64,000 nt of DNA from Rhizobium sp. AAP43 (GCF_001296045.1 NZ_LJHS01000007.1:62001-126000), one strand, 5' to 3'. Numbered from the stretch's first letter, positions 51,782 through 61,683 are shown. Notes: generated from the letters alone by a model not told the origin. Numbers and translations: made by a program.

Positions 51782-54700
51782 TTACGCCCTCGATGGCGCG
51801 TCTTGATCATCATAATCATCAGGTGCCTTCGGCAGAAATTGCTGCAGGCGTTGGGTTACACTGTCTATGTAGGACAGGATCACCGGCACGATGATCAGGG
51901 TCAGGATTGTCGAGCTGATCAGCCCGCCGATGACGGCATGGGCCATTGGAGCACGCTGCGCGCCGCCGCCGGCCACCGCCATGCCGAGCGGTATCATCCC
52001 GAAGATCATCGCCAGCGTCGTCATGACGATCGGCCGGAAACGGATGGCTCCAGCGCTGATCAGCGCCTCATTCAGGGGGAGGCCACGCCGCCGTTCCTGG
52101 TTGGCAAAGTCCACCAGCAGGATACCGTTCTTGCTGACGAGGCCCATCAGCATGATGAAGCCGATCAACGAGAACATGTTGATCGTGCTGCCTGCGACCA
52201 TGAGGCCGAGAAGGACGCCGGCGAGCGATAGAGGCAGCGCAGCCATGATCGCAAGCGGCTGCAAGAAGCTCCCGAATTGCGAGGCCAGTACAAGGTAGAT
52301 GAAGATCACCGCCATTGCGAGGGCGGCTGCCATATCCCCAAATGTCTCCTGCATATTTTCGGATTCGCCCCCAAAGAGAATATGATAGCCATTGGGCAAG
52401 TCGCGACCGTCAATCAGGGTTTGCAACTCGCGGGTCACCTCACCCAAGGTGCGACCCGACACGTCGGCGGAGACCAGCACTTCACGGTGATTGGCGAGAC
52501 GGCGGATCTCGGAGGCCGCGGGGACAGTCTTCAAATCTGCGACCTGATCGACCTGTACGAGTATTGGCCTGTTATTCGCATCCACCCGGCCCGTTGTCAG
52601 CATGAGCTCGCCGATCGTCGCCGTGTCCGTGCGCTGCTCCCTCGGCAGCCGCGCGACGATATCGTAGGTTTCACCGGTTACATCGGTCCAGCTCGAGAGC
52701 GCTTCGCCACCGATCAGGGGAGATAGCGAGGCGGCAAGATCGGCTCGGGTCATGCCGAGATCACTTGCCGCCTCGCTCTTCAGGCGCACCGAGAGGATGG
52801 AGGTCACGTCCCTGGCGCTTGAATTCACATCCACCATGCCCGGGATCTGACGCATATCATTGGTAAGATCCTTGGCGATTTTCTCTATGATTGCTCGGTC
52901 GTCCCCAAGCACGCTGAGCTTAATTGGGCTGTCACCGCCGCCCAAACCTTCCTGAACGATGGCGGTATCAATGCCTGGGATGGCGGCCAGTCGCTCGCGG
53001 ATCGGATTTGCCAGCGTGACCGGTGTTCGTGTGCGACGTGGCAGAGACACGAGGCGCACCAGCACGGCAGCACGGTTCTTTCCAACCGCCCCGCCCGTGT
53101 TAATGGTCGAATAGAGCGTCTCGATCTCAGGAAACTCCCTGAGCGCATTTTCAACCTGCCGAAGCTTCGTGGCCGTGTAGTCGAGGGAGGAGCCAGCTGG
53201 TGCGGTCACATTGATCTGGAAGCGGCCCTCGTCGCTCGCAGGCACAAACTCCGTGCCGACCAACGGCATCAGGAAAAGGCTGCCGATGAAGATGCCGACA
53301 GTTGTCAACAGCGTGACCAGGCGATGTCGCAGCGTCCAGCCGATCACATGGCGATACTGGTTGGCCAACCATTCGAAACCGTGATCAAAACGCGCGATCA
53401 GTTGCCCGATTGGCCCACGTTTAGAATCCGGATGGGAATCTGGATCGAACCACACGCTGGACAGCATCGGATCGAGCGTGAAGGCGACGAAGAGCGAGAT
53501 AAGGACGGCTGCCGAAACAGTGACGCCGAATTCGTAGAAGAAGCGGCCCACGATCCCCTCCATGAAGGCGACCGGCAGGAAAACCGCGACGATGGTCAAT
53601 GTCGTGGCGACCACGGCAAGGCCAATTTCATTCGTGCCGTCGAGCGCCGCGCGAAGGTGCGACTTGCCCATGTGGAGGTGGCGCGTGATGTTCTCTCGCA
53701 CGACGATAGCATCGTCCACCAGGATGCCGATAGACAAGGTCAGCGCCAGCAAACTGAGCGTGTTCAGCGTAAAGCCAAGAAGGCCGATTACCGCTAGCGT
53801 ACCCAGCATCGCGATTGGAAGCGTCAGGCCGGTGATGACGGTGCTGCGCCAGGAATTGAGGAACAGAAAGACAATCGCAACGGCCAGTGCAGCCCCTTCA
53901 AGCAGGGTCGCCTGAACTTGGGACACGGAGTCCTGGATGGCAGTTGAGGCATCGGTAACAATGCGAAGCTGAACATTCTGCTTGGCAAGCTCTGCATTGA
54001 GCTCATCGAGACGTGCGCGCACATCGGCCACGACCTGAACAGTGTTGGCGTCCTGCGCTTTCACGACATCGATGGCGAGCGCTGTCTGTCCATTATACAG
54101 GGCGCGGCTTTCGGCATCGGCGGCGCCTTCGGCAACGGTGGCAACGTCGCGGAGATAGACCGGCCCGCCCCCACGACTGGCGACAATTGCGTCGAGCAGA
54201 TTTTCAGGCAGCTCAATGTGGTCCTGCACCTGGATCGTGCGTTCTGAAAATTTATCGATGATACTGCCGGCCGGGCTATTCTGGTTTGCCGATTTCAGAG
54301 CAGTGATGACATCATCGATACCAACGCCAAAGGCGCGCATCCGCGTATCAAGAATGGAGACGTCAATCTGGCGCTTTTGGCCGCCGATCAAAGTGACCTG
54401 GCCGACACCTGGAATAGTGGTCAGGTCTCGCACAACCCGCTGATCTGCGATCGTTGTCAGGGCCGGGACATCCAGCGACACCGAACTCACGGCAATGGAG
54501 AGGATCGGCTGATCCGATGGATCGAACCGGGAGACGAGTGGCTTGTCCACATCGTCCGGTAGCGCGGCTTCAATCGTTGCAAGCTTCTCGCGTACGTCCT
54601 GTGCTGCATCCGCGCCCTGCACATCAAGGTTAAACTTGGCGGTTACCACCGAGCGACCTTCGTAAGAGGTTGAAGCGATCTCATCGAGCCCGCTGATGGC

Positions 54701-54916
54701 GTTCAATGCATCCTCTATTGGGCGAGTAACGTCTGTCTCGACGGTTTCCGGGGTGGCGCCCGGATAGGTCGTCATGACCACAACGATTGGAACGTCGACG
54801 TTGGGATATTGATCAAGCCCCAGCCGCTGAAGGGAGAAAATGCCCATGATCAGCAAGGACAACATCATCATGGTGGTGAATACGGGATGTGTGACTGAAA
54901 CGCGGGTCAGGAACAT
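51782..54916 (-). CDS. RND multidrug efflux transporter (HAE1 family)
   Basis: A 1044-residue inner-membrane pump with 12 helices and two large periplasmic loops. Family features: N-terminal SVTHPVFTTMMMLSLLIMG, PNVDVPIVVVMTTYPGATPE, helix 4 LTLSIGILVDDAIVVREN with the proton-relay Asp pair, and GLVSKNGILLVDFANQERR in helix 11. It exports drugs or toxic metabolites with proton influx. It follows the adaptor gene by 1 bp. No outer-membrane channel gene is adjacent, so it must borrow one. Confidence 0.92.
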   Translation of the reverse strand: MFLTRVSVTHPVFTTMMMLSLLIMGIFSLQRLGLDQYPNVDVPIVVVMTTYPGATPETVETDVTRPIEDALNAISGLDEIASTSYEGRSVVTAKFNLDVQGADAAQDVREKLATIEAALPDDVDKPLVSRFDPSDQPILSIAVSSVSLDVPALTTIADQRVVRDLTTIPGVGQVTLIGGQKRQIDVSILDTRMRAFGVGIDDVITALKSANQNSPAGSIIDKFSERTIQVQDHIELPENLLDAIVASRGGGPVYLRDVATVAEGAADAESRALYNGQTALAIDVVKAQDANTVQVVADVRARLDELNAELAKQNVQLRIVTDASTAIQDSVSQVQATLLEGAALAVAIVFLFLNSWRSTVITGLTLPIAMLGTLAVIGLLGFTLNTLSLLALTLSIGILVDDAIVVRENITRHLHMGKSHLRAALDGTNEIGLAVVATTLTIVAVFLPVAFMEGIVGRFFYEFGVTVSAAVLISLFVAFTLDPMLSSVWFDPDSHPDSKRGPIGQLIARFDHGFEWLANQYRHVIGWTLRHRLVTLLTTVGIFIGSLFLMPLVGTEFVPASDEGRFQINVTAPAGSSLDYTATKLRQVENALREFPEIETLYSTINTGGAVGKNRAAVLVRLVSLPRRTRTPVTLANPIRERLAAIPGIDTAIVQEGLGGGDSPIKLSVLGDDRAIIEKIAKDLTNDMRQIPGMVDVNSSARDVTSILSVRLKSEAASDLGMTRADLAASLSPLIGGEALSSWTDVTGETYDIVARLPREQRTDTATIGELMLTTGRVDANNRPILVQVDQVADLKTVPAASEIRRLANHREVLVSADVSGRTLGEVTRELQTLIDGRDLPNGYHILFGGESENMQETFGDMAAALAMAVIFIYLVLASQFGSFLQPLAIMAALPLSLAGVLLGLMVAGSTINMFSLIGFIMLMGLVSKNGILLVDFANQERRRGLPLNEALISAGAIRFRPIVMTTLAMIFGMIPLGMAVAGGGAQRAPMAHAVIGGLISSTILTLIIVPVILSYIDSVTQRLQQFLPKAPDDYDDQDAPSRA

Positions 54917-54917
54917 C

Positions 54918-56069
54918 TCAACCGGCCTCGTTGAGGATCACAGCAACATCGGGCTTCAACTCGGGTAGGGGAGCGGTTAAAACTGTATCGCCGTCCGCAA
55001 TGCCGTCGGCGATCTCCACCATTTGATTCCCATCCCACCCCTGTCCTATGGTCACAGGCTGGCGCCTTAGATAACCGTGTTTCAGCTTGAGCACATAATC
55101 GCCCGCATCGTCCTTGCGCAGCGATAGTGCCGGAACGACGAGTGCACCGTCTTTTTCGTTGACGATGATCGACCCCGTGGCGAACATGCCGCCCCAGAGC
55201 TTTCCGTCGTGATTGGGCAATCTCAGATAGACGGGCACGAAACGTGTCCCACTTTCCGCAACAGGATTTATCCGAGCGACTGTCCCCTCAATCACCTGTT
55301 CTTCCAGTCCATCGATCGTCAATTTTGCAGTCTGGCCTTCGGCAACGCGTGCAATGTCTCGGGTGGAGACTAGGACCTTTGCTTCCATGACGTCTGGATG
55401 GACAATAGTCAGCAACTCGCCATCTGCGCCGACGCTGGTGCCTGCGTCGACGGCGCGGCTTGCAACGACACCATCGAACGGGGCCGTGATGTCAGCATCG
55501 CGCAGCGCAGTGCGGGCGATGTCAACCTGCGCAGAGAGGCTCCGAACCCTGGATGTCTTTCCGGCGACGTCGCCTCTGGCCTGTTCAAGGTCTTCTTTTG
55601 ACGCAATGTTTTTCGCAGCAAGTTGCTCCGTCCGGCTCAGTGTCTTTATCGCAAGCGCGAGCTCTGCCTCGGCCGCATCGCGATCGCTTTCGCGTTGCAA
55701 AAGTGTGGATCGAAGATCACCCGTTTCGAAACGGACAAGCACATCGCCCGCCCTGACCCGCTTACCTTCAAGAGCGCCGACGTCGCGGATCTTGCCGCCG
55801 GCTTTTGCCCTCAAAACCACGCGGTTGACAGGCTGAAGTTCACCGCTGACGCGAAGCCGCTCGACCATCGAGGCGGGCTCTACGCGTGTCACCTCCGCAA
55901 GTGTCAGTTCGAACGGTTTGCTGATTGCAGTTGAGGACTCCACGATCTCCTTGAGCCGCTCGTTCGCGTCGACGGCACCACGGCTGGGATCGAGATACAT
56001 GAATGCAAGGGTGCATCCGCCGAGCAGTGCCCCTATCTTGGCAAATCTTGCAGTCCATTTGAGGGTCAT
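54918..56069 (-). CDS. RND efflux periplasmic adaptor subunit
   Basis: A 383-residue HlyD-like adaptor. One N-terminal membrane helix (FAKIGALLGGCTLAFMYLDP), lipoyl halves (RAKAGGKIRDVGALEGKRVRAGDVL near 95-120, and DITAPFDGVVASRAVDAGTSV near 205), coiled coil between them, then beta-barrel and membrane-proximal domains. Start at 56069 is preferred to 56099 for its GAGG site. It is divergent from the two-component genes across 188 bp. Confidence 0.9.
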   Translation of the reverse strand: MTLKWTARFAKIGALLGGCTLAFMYLDPSRGAVDANERLKEIVESSTAISKPFELTLAEVTRVEPASMVERLRVSGELQPVNRVVLRAKAGGKIRDVGALEGKRVRAGDVLVRFETGDLRSTLLQRESDRDAAEAELALAIKTLSRTEQLAAKNIASKEDLEQARGDVAGKTSRVRSLSAQVDIARTALRDADITAPFDGVVASRAVDAGTSVGADGELLTIVHPDVMEAKVLVSTRDIARVAEGQTAKLTIDGLEEQVIEGTVARINPVAESGTRFVPVYLRLPNHDGKLWGGMFATGSIIVNEKDGALVVPALSLRKDDAGDYVLKLKHGYLRRQPVTIGQGWDGNQMVEIADGIADGDTVLTAPLPELKPDVAVILNEAG

Positions 56070-56257
56070 GGCTTGCCTCTTCCTGATCGAGTTCGACACG
56101 GCTGACTGGATGCAGCGTCGTTGCGCGCAGCAGCGGCCGGTAGATCTCAGGGTTAGGCATCGACAATTGCAGCAGCATTACCGGATGCAGTCGTGCGGAC
56201 CGCAATGCTGCCGCAACCTTGTCGCTTCAGAAGAAAGGAATGAAAGGGGCGCTGATT

Positions 56258-56929
56258 ATGAGACTTCTGCTGATCGAAGATGAAAAGGAACTGGCCGATG
56301 CCTTGATGGCTGCACTGGGCAAGCAGGGCATCGTCATTGACCATACGATGTGGCTTGCCGATGCTTGCGAGTTAACCCGCCAAAACATCTATGACGTCAT
56401 TCTCCTTGATCGGCGACTTCCGGATGGGGACGGTCTGACCTTTATCCCGAAGCTCAGGCGGGCCGGGGTGGATACGCCGGTCATGGTGCTGACAGCGCGA
56501 AACGAACCCAAGGAGCGGATCGAGGGCCTCGATGGCGGTGCGGACGACTACCTTGGCAAACCGTTTCTGGTTGACGAGCTGATGGCTCGCTTGCGCGCGT
56601 TGCTCAGGCGGCCGGCCAGTCTGATTGAGGCTCAGATCACCGTCGGACGTGTTGCCATCGATCCCCTTCACCTCAATGTGACCGTCAATGCGCTGCCCTT
56701 CGATCTCCCCCGACGCGAGCTTTTGGTGCTCTTGGCCCTTGCCAAGCGCAGGGACAAGACCGTCTTGCGGTCAACGCTTGAAGCTGCTGTCTATAATTAC
56801 GAGGAAGAAATCCAGTCCAATGCGCTCGATGCGCATATTTCCCGATTGCGAAAGCGCCTGTCCGATGCTTCGGCGGGTGTGGCGGTCCATAATATCCGGG
56901 GCGTCGGATATCTGCTGAGGGAAGAATAG
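56258..56929 (+). CDS. OmpR-family response regulator, divergent from RND pump
   Basis: A 223-residue regulator: acid pocket Asp8/Glu9, phosphoacceptor Asp51 (VILLDRRLPDGDG), Lys in DDYLGKPFLVDEL, and winged helix ending AHISRLRKRLSD..IRGVGYLLREE. Start at 56258 has AAAGGGG 9 bases before it. The kinase gene follows after 2 bp. In the gap to the pump, GCAGCATT and AATGCTGC (56172-56211) form an inverted repeat and GGATGCAG occurs twice (56108, 56183), possible binding sites. Confidence 0.88.
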   Translation: MRLLLIEDEKELADALMAALGKQGIVIDHTMWLADACELTRQNIYDVILLDRRLPDGDGLTFIPKLRRAGVDTPVMVLTARNEPKERIEGLDGGADDYLGKPFLVDELMARLRALLRRPASLIEAQITVGRVAIDPLHLNVTVNALPFDLPRRELLVLLALAKRRDKTVLRSTLEAAVYNYEEEIQSNALDAHISRLRKRLSDASAGVAVHNIRGVGYLLREE

Positions 56930-56931
56930 CC

Positions 56932-58266
56932 ATGGCCCGAGGCAATGCGAACCCGTCTCTCTGGTGGAAGCTCAGCTGGCAGCTCAGTCTCGTTCTCGTC
57001 ATCGTCGTCGCGACGGTGATCGTTGGGCTTTGCGTTTATGGCGCTTTGATCCTGTCGCCGAATGTTGGCTTGAAGGACAGGCTGACCCACGCGCTCGAAG
57101 ATTCACTGATACGCGATCCACAGGGCAGGCTCGTTGTTGTCGAAAGCGAAAACCTGAAAGCCTTTAAGGCCGACAACGACCGTTTGTGGTTTATCGCAGC
57201 GGCGCAAGACAGCCAGTCGGTGCGCTATGGGGCGGTGCCGGAAGTTTACGCGGAAATGGCGCCTTATGTGCGCTTCATGAGGGATGCCGACATTCGCGGG
57301 GCCAGCGGCGTCAACGAGACGGCTTCGATCGATGCCATCGCGACACCCTTGGGTGAGATGCGTGTGATGTATGGCGGCAATACCAGTACGGCCAATAATT
57401 TTCTGACGATGGTGACCAGTCTTGCCCCGATTTATGTTCCGCTTTTGGCGATCGCGGTGCCCGCGCTGTTTCTCACCATTCCTCGTATTGTCAGCCGTGG
57501 ACTGGCAGGGCTGAAAGGAGTCGTTCGCATGGCGGCGGAGATTGACCCTCGCCATGGTGGGGCGCGACTTCCCCTGGAGGATGTACCGCAAGAAGTCACG
57601 CCATTGATCATCGCCTTCAACTCTGTACTCGACCGTCTCGAAGAGCAATTTCGGGCAAGGCGACGCTTCCTCATTGATGCGGCGCACGAACTCAGAACGC
57701 CCATAGCGATTATGCAGACCCGTATTGATGGGATGCCGGAAGGTGCCGCGCGCCTCAGGCTCATGAAGGATGTGGCACGACTGGGTGAAACGGCCGAGCA
57801 GCTTCTCGACTTTGAACGCAATGATCAGGCGACTGATCTCCATGAGATGGTCGACCTGGTGGACATTGCTCGCACAGTGGTCGCAGACCTTGCGCCGCTG
57901 GCCATTTCTGCCGGTTACGAGATTTCATTTGATAGCGAAGTGGAGCGATTTGAGCGGCTCGGAAGTCTCTCTGCCCTGCCTCGGGCGGTAAGCAATCTGG
58001 TCCGCAATGCCATCGACCACGGAGGCAATGCCGGCCTGATTTCGGTGATTGTCTCGAGGAGTGGGAGTATCTCAGTCTCGGACGAAGGGCCTGGGATACC
58101 GGCCGCTCAGCGGGACCAGGTTTTTGACCCGTTTTACCGTGTGAAGCCGCGCAGCAATGGCGCGGGGCTCGGTTTAAGTCTGGTGAAGCAGATTATCTCC
58201 GATCATGGCGGCCGCGTGATGGTCGACAGCAGCACAGGCGGAACCACGTTCACAATCCAGCTGTAG
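56932..58266 (+). CDS. Sensor histidine kinase, partner of the pump-linked regulator
   Basis: A 444-residue kinase with helix at about 20-45, periplasmic domain to about 160, second helix, HAMP, HisKA with His252 (IDAAHELRTPIAIMQ), and HATPase_c (VRNAIDHGGNAG; GAGLGLSLVKQII). Being two-component genes divergent from an RND pump suggests they control it; the stimulus is unknown. A small hairpin (AGGTTT-N4-AAACCT, 58265-58280) overlaps its stop. Confidence 0.9.
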   Translation: MARGNANPSLWWKLSWQLSLVLVIVVATVIVGLCVYGALILSPNVGLKDRLTHALEDSLIRDPQGRLVVVESENLKAFKADNDRLWFIAAAQDSQSVRYGAVPEVYAEMAPYVRFMRDADIRGASGVNETASIDAIATPLGEMRVMYGGNTSTANNFLTMVTSLAPIYVPLLAIAVPALFLTIPRIVSRGLAGLKGVVRMAAEIDPRHGGARLPLEDVPQEVTPLIIAFNSVLDRLEEQFRARRRFLIDAAHELRTPIAIMQTRIDGMPEGAARLRLMKDVARLGETAEQLLDFERNDQATDLHEMVDLVDIARTVVADLAPLAISAGYEISFDSEVERFERLGSLSALPRAVSNLVRNAIDHGGNAGLISVIVSRSGSISVSDEGPGIPAAQRDQVFDPFYRVKPRSNGAGLGLSLVKQIISDHGGRVMVDSSTGGTTFTIQL

Positions 58267-58464
58267 GTTTTTAGAAACCTTGGCGCCGCGGGTTTCACAA
58301 GGCCAGCAAAGGCCGGGTGAACTTTTCGATACCGAATGGCACCATGTAATGTTGCCGCAACGCTTCCTGCTCACTGTCGTCAGCATGACGATTGACGACG
58401 GAGGCGAGCACATGTGCAGCAATAAGCAATCCTGTTCCCCGATGCCGCGTTTGTGGTGACGAAG

Positions 58465-59280
58465 ATGCGTGGACTTGTCTTGGCAGGAATAGGTCTGCCT
58501 CTCGCTCTTTTCCTCTCTGGCTGTACAGCTGTTCCATTGACCGAAGCCGGAACTCTGACCTCCTACAGCCAGCTCAGTCCGGCGAAAGGCAAGTTTACGA
58601 AGTCCAGAAGCTTCGTGGATGGCCAAAGGCTCGCGACAGTTCGGACTATTGCGGTCATGCCTGCCACGTTCTCGTTCTATGCGGCATCGCGCATCAAGGC
58701 TGAGCAGGATCGGCGTCTGGTCGCAAATGCGCTGGATCGTGCTGTGTGCGTGGCGCTCAGCGACAAGTATGAATTGGTGGCGCCGGGGCAGCGCGCCGAC
58801 TTGACCGTGCGGGCCGTCGTTACGGACATCGTCCCCACGAATAAGACGATCGCGGGCGTATCGACGGCAGTGTCGCTGGGGAGCAGCCTTGCACTGCCCG
58901 TCGGCATTCCGCGTCTCCCGGCCGGTTTGGGTGGGCTCGCGGTTGAAGCCGAAGCGATCGATCGCAGCGGTAGCCAGTTGGCCGCAGTTGTCTGGTCCAA
59001 GGGAGCCAATTCCATAACGAACAATGCGCGTGTTTCCGAGGTGGGCGATGCCTACAGTCTCGCCGCGAGTTTCGGGAAATATTTCTCCCGCATCCTCATA
59101 GTCGGCAAGGAGCCGAAGGGGCCGGATGTTTCTCTGCCGTCGGGACAGCGCATCAAGTCGGCGCTCGGTGGAAAGCCGAAATACGCGGCCTGTGATGCCT
59201 TTGGCAGATCACCGGGGCTTGCCGGTGTGATCGCCGACAAGGTTGGGGCGCCGCCGCAATGGACCGATAGGCAACGTTGA
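58465..59280 (+). CDS. DUF3313-family lipoprotein
   Basis: A 271-residue protein with a lipoprotein signal (GIGLPLALFLSGC, lipid on Cys). The remainder (SYSQLSPAKGKFTKSRSFVD; RADLTVRAVVTDIVPTNKTI) fits DUF3313, exported lipoproteins of unknown role. Two GTG codons at 58453 and 58456 are alternative starts; ATG 58465 gives a normal signal length. The C terminus contains a Cys in KYAACDAFGRSPG. Confidence 0.75.
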   Translation: MRGLVLAGIGLPLALFLSGCTAVPLTEAGTLTSYSQLSPAKGKFTKSRSFVDGQRLATVRTIAVMPATFSFYAASRIKAEQDRRLVANALDRAVCVALSDKYELVAPGQRADLTVRAVVTDIVPTNKTIAGVSTAVSLGSSLALPVGIPRLPAGLGGLAVEAEAIDRSGSQLAAVVWSKGANSITNNARVSEVGDAYSLAASFGKYFSRILIVGKEPKGPDVSLPSGQRIKSALGGKPKYAACDAFGRSPGLAGVIADKVGAPPQWTDRQR

Positions 59281-59646
59281 CCCTTGGTACGCTGGCTGAA
59301 CGTTCCATCGAGTTTCACCAAAGCCATATCGCATTTCCAGCCGTAGGAATCGCCCGACGCCCCATCGGGCGTAGGCACGGGCGGAGTAGCCCAAGTCCCC
59401 CCGCAATACGGCTCCTCCGCCCGTGCACCCGAACTGTGTCATCCCCGTAATGTTGCTGCAATTCAGGTTCGTCAAGGTGAGTGTGCACGAAGAAGGCAAA
59501 CCATTCGGGGTCGCCAGGCGGTGCGATTTCCACGTCTTATCCAAGTCCACGTCTGGCCTGGAGATCTGTGTCTCGACCCACTCTCTTATCCTCGGTGTCG
59601 CCTTCAATCCGTAATGCTTTGCCATATGCTATGACAGGAGTTCCAA
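59281..59646. other. Intergenic region with inverted repeats
   Basis: 366 bp between the lipoprotein and MipA genes. A 138-codon frame on the minus strand (59209-59625) has no recognised family and runs through the hairpins, so I do not call it. The region holds two strong palindromes: CGCCCGA-N7-TCGGGCG at 59351-59371 and a 12-bp repeat at 59375-59426. Confidence 0.5.
59375..59426. repeat. 12-bp perfect inverted repeat with 28-nt spacer
   Basis: GCACGGGCGGAG and CTCCGCCCGTGC. With the adjacent 7-bp stem at 59351-59371 it makes a GC-rich double hairpin. No T run follows on either strand. It could be a transcript end, a REP-like element or the rest of a mobile element. Confidence 0.65.
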
Positions 59647-60525
59647 GTGACCCAATGCCAATCCCGCTCTCTGAGAGAAAAGCCAACCATTTCAGGCCGC
59701 AGTGCCATGCCGGCAATAGTCCTGGTTGGTGTAGTCGTCGCGCTGCCTCTCTCCACGTTTGCGGCTGACCTTGAACGTGTTGACGCTGCTGCAGTCCCTC
59801 CCCAGGAGTTTGATGCTGGGCGTTATGGCGATTTCCGCGATACGCTTCACGATTGGAAAGTTACAGTCGGTGCGGGCGCCCTTTACATGCCTGAATACGA
59901 GGGGTCTGATGAGTTTGAGATCAACCCACTCCCGATCTTTTCGGCGGAATTTGGCGACCGTGTAAGCGTCGACATAACGGGCGTGACGGTCGACCTCTAT
60001 GAGGCGAATGGCTTCAGAGCCAGCATGAAGGGCGGTTACGACCTGGGCCGTAAGGAAGATGATTCCGACTATCTGCGCGGTCTCGGTGATATCGACGCAG
60101 GCGGGGTGATTGGCGGTATTCTGAGTTATGAAGTGGGTCCCTTCGAAGCCTATGCAGAGCTCGACAAGACGATCGGCGGCAGTGATGGCCTGACAGGTAT
60201 CGTCGGCGCCAAGGCGTCGTATAAGTATGAAAGCTTCATTTTCTCGGCGGATGTTTCCGGGACTTGGGCAGATGACAAGCACATGCAATCGTATTTCGGC
60301 GTCACAAGCGCCCAGTCAGCAAGCTCCGGCTTGACGCAGTATGATGCACAGGCCGGCGTCAAGCGGGTCGATGTAAAGGGTTCCATCACCTACATGTTCA
60401 CTGAAAACTGGTCGGTGACAGGTGCTGCAGGAGCAGGTTTCCTCATAGGAGATGCCAAGGACAGCCCGATCGTGAAGGATGATGTCCAGCCGTTTGCGAT
60501 GCTGGGCGTCTCATATCGATTTTAG
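59647..60525 (+). CDS. MipA/OmpV-family outer-membrane protein
   Basis: A 292-residue beta-barrel protein with GTG start; AGGAG lies 6 bases before it. A long basic N terminus is followed by the signal AIVLVGVVVALPLSTFAAD. WKVTVGAGALYMPEYEGSDE is the MipA/OmpV hallmark and the C terminus ends GVSYRF with terminal Phe, as outer-membrane barrels do. MipA is a scaffold in murein synthesis in E. coli; OmpV roles vary. Confidence 0.87.
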   Translation: MTQCQSRSLREKPTISGRSAMPAIVLVGVVVALPLSTFAADLERVDAAAVPPQEFDAGRYGDFRDTLHDWKVTVGAGALYMPEYEGSDEFEINPLPIFSAEFGDRVSVDITGVTVDLYEANGFRASMKGGYDLGRKEDDSDYLRGLGDIDAGGVIGGILSYEVGPFEAYAELDKTIGGSDGLTGIVGAKASYKYESFIFSADVSGTWADDKHMQSYFGVTSAQSASSGLTQYDAQAGVKRVDVKGSITYMFTENWSVTGAAGAGFLIGDAKDSPIVKDDVQPFAMLGVSYRF

Positions 60526-60608
60526 TCTCCTCGACTGCAATCGCAATGCGCGACTGGGGGAGCGGGTTTCGGCGACCCTGGATACGGTTGCAGGATAAAT
60601 CAAAGACC

Positions 60609-60633
60609 GAACCGGTGTTTCCTCCACCGGTTC
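60609..60633. terminator. Bidirectional terminator between MipA and DpkA-like genes
   Basis: GAACCGGTG and CACCGGTTC form a perfect 9-bp stem with a 7-nt loop, between two convergent genes. GTTTC follows on the plus strand and GGTCTTTGATTT on the minus strand. Confidence 0.65.
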
Positions 60634-60662
60634 GTTTCAAGTGAGTGTTCGAACTTATGTCG

Positions 60663-61682
60663 TCAGTCTCCGGCCAGTTCCTTCAACCGCTCGTGGCTCT
60701 CTGCCGACAGAGGAATACCATTCTGCTCAGCCTTCGCGCGGGTCAGATGGCGGCGGTCACCGGGTAGCCGGTCCTGGCCGGCTTCCAGAACGAGGTCGCA
60801 GATCTGTCCGACGCGTGCGGCAAATGCATCATTGCCCCCGCGTTCAGGGTCGATGACCACAAGGAATTGGCCGGTAAATGGCGTTTGGGCGCCCTTATGT
60901 CCACTCCAGTCGAATTCGCCGGAGAAGTAGCCCCCGGTCAGTGCGGCACTCAGGATTTCGACCATCAGCGCGATGGAGTTGCCCTTGTGGCCGCCGAAGG
61001 GCAGCAGCGCTCCGCCATCGAGGATCGCCTTCGGATCGGTTGTCGGTTGCCCGTCCCGGTCAACGCCCATTCCGGGCTTGAGTTCATGGCCGGCACGCGC
61101 TGCAATCTGGACGTCGCCATGAGCGATCGCTGACGAAGCCTGATCGAAGACGAAGGGTGGCTTGCCGGCCCGCGGCGAGGCAAAGGCGATCGGGTTCGTG
61201 CCGAAGACAGCCTTGTTCCCCCCATATGGGACAACGCAGGCCATGCTGTTCACAACGCTAAGTGCGACAAGACCCTTTTCGGCGAAGGGCTCCACGTCAG
61301 GCCAAAGCGCGCTGAAATGATGTGAGCGTCGGATGGCGAGCACGGCGACGCCGTTTTCCCGGACTTTGTCCAGCAGAAGTGGCAGTCCGGCAAAAAATGC
61401 CGGCTGGGTGAAGCCGCCCTTGGCATCGACGCGAACAAAGGCCGGGCCGACATCCTCGACGACGGGCACGGCCATGCCGTCTACCCAGCCGCTATCGAGC
61501 GAAGAGACGTAACCTGCCATGCGGAAAATGCCGTGGCTCAGCGATCCGTCCCGCTCACAGCCGGCGCAATTCTCGGCCAGTATCCGGGCATTGGATGTCG
61601 ATACGCCATGCTTGACGAAGATCCGCTCCAGCAGGGCAACGAGATCAGCAAAGGCGATATGGATTGTTGCCGGTTCGCTCAT
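60663..61682 (-). CDS. Delta1-piperideine-2-carboxylate/pyrroline-2-carboxylate reductase-like (Ldh2/DpkA family)
   Basis: A 339-residue NAD(P)H enzyme of the malate/L-lactate dehydrogenase 2 family. Motifs: CERDGSLSHGIFRMAGYV, AIRRSHHFSALWPDVEPFAE, GTNPIAFASPR, GGALLPFGGHKGNSIALMVE. The pattern SHHFSALWPD and the GHKGAQTP region fit DpkA, which reduces cyclic imines formed from lysine, proline or hydroxyproline. Start at 61682 has GGAG before it and lies 1 bp after the M20 gene, so they form an operon. Confidence 0.83.
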   Translation of the reverse strand: MSEPATIHIAFADLVALLERIFVKHGVSTSNARILAENCAGCERDGSLSHGIFRMAGYVSSLDSGWVDGMAVPVVEDVGPAFVRVDAKGGFTQPAFFAGLPLLLDKVRENGVAVLAIRRSHHFSALWPDVEPFAEKGLVALSVVNSMACVVPYGGNKAVFGTNPIAFASPRAGKPPFVFDQASSAIAHGDVQIAARAGHELKPGMGVDRDGQPTTDPKAILDGGALLPFGGHKGNSIALMVEILSAALTGGYFSGEFDWSGHKGAQTPFTGQFLVVIDPERGGNDAFAARVGQICDLVLEAGQDRLPGDRRHLTRAKAEQNGIPLSAESHERLKELAGD

Positions 61683-61683
61683 T

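Noticed and set aside
59209-59625. 138-codon minus-strand frame, and resemblance of GAGCCGTATTGCG to a group II intron domain V start
   Set aside because: The frame has no known family and crosses strong hairpins. The matching ACGGTTC half of domain V is missing, so an intron remnant is not supported.
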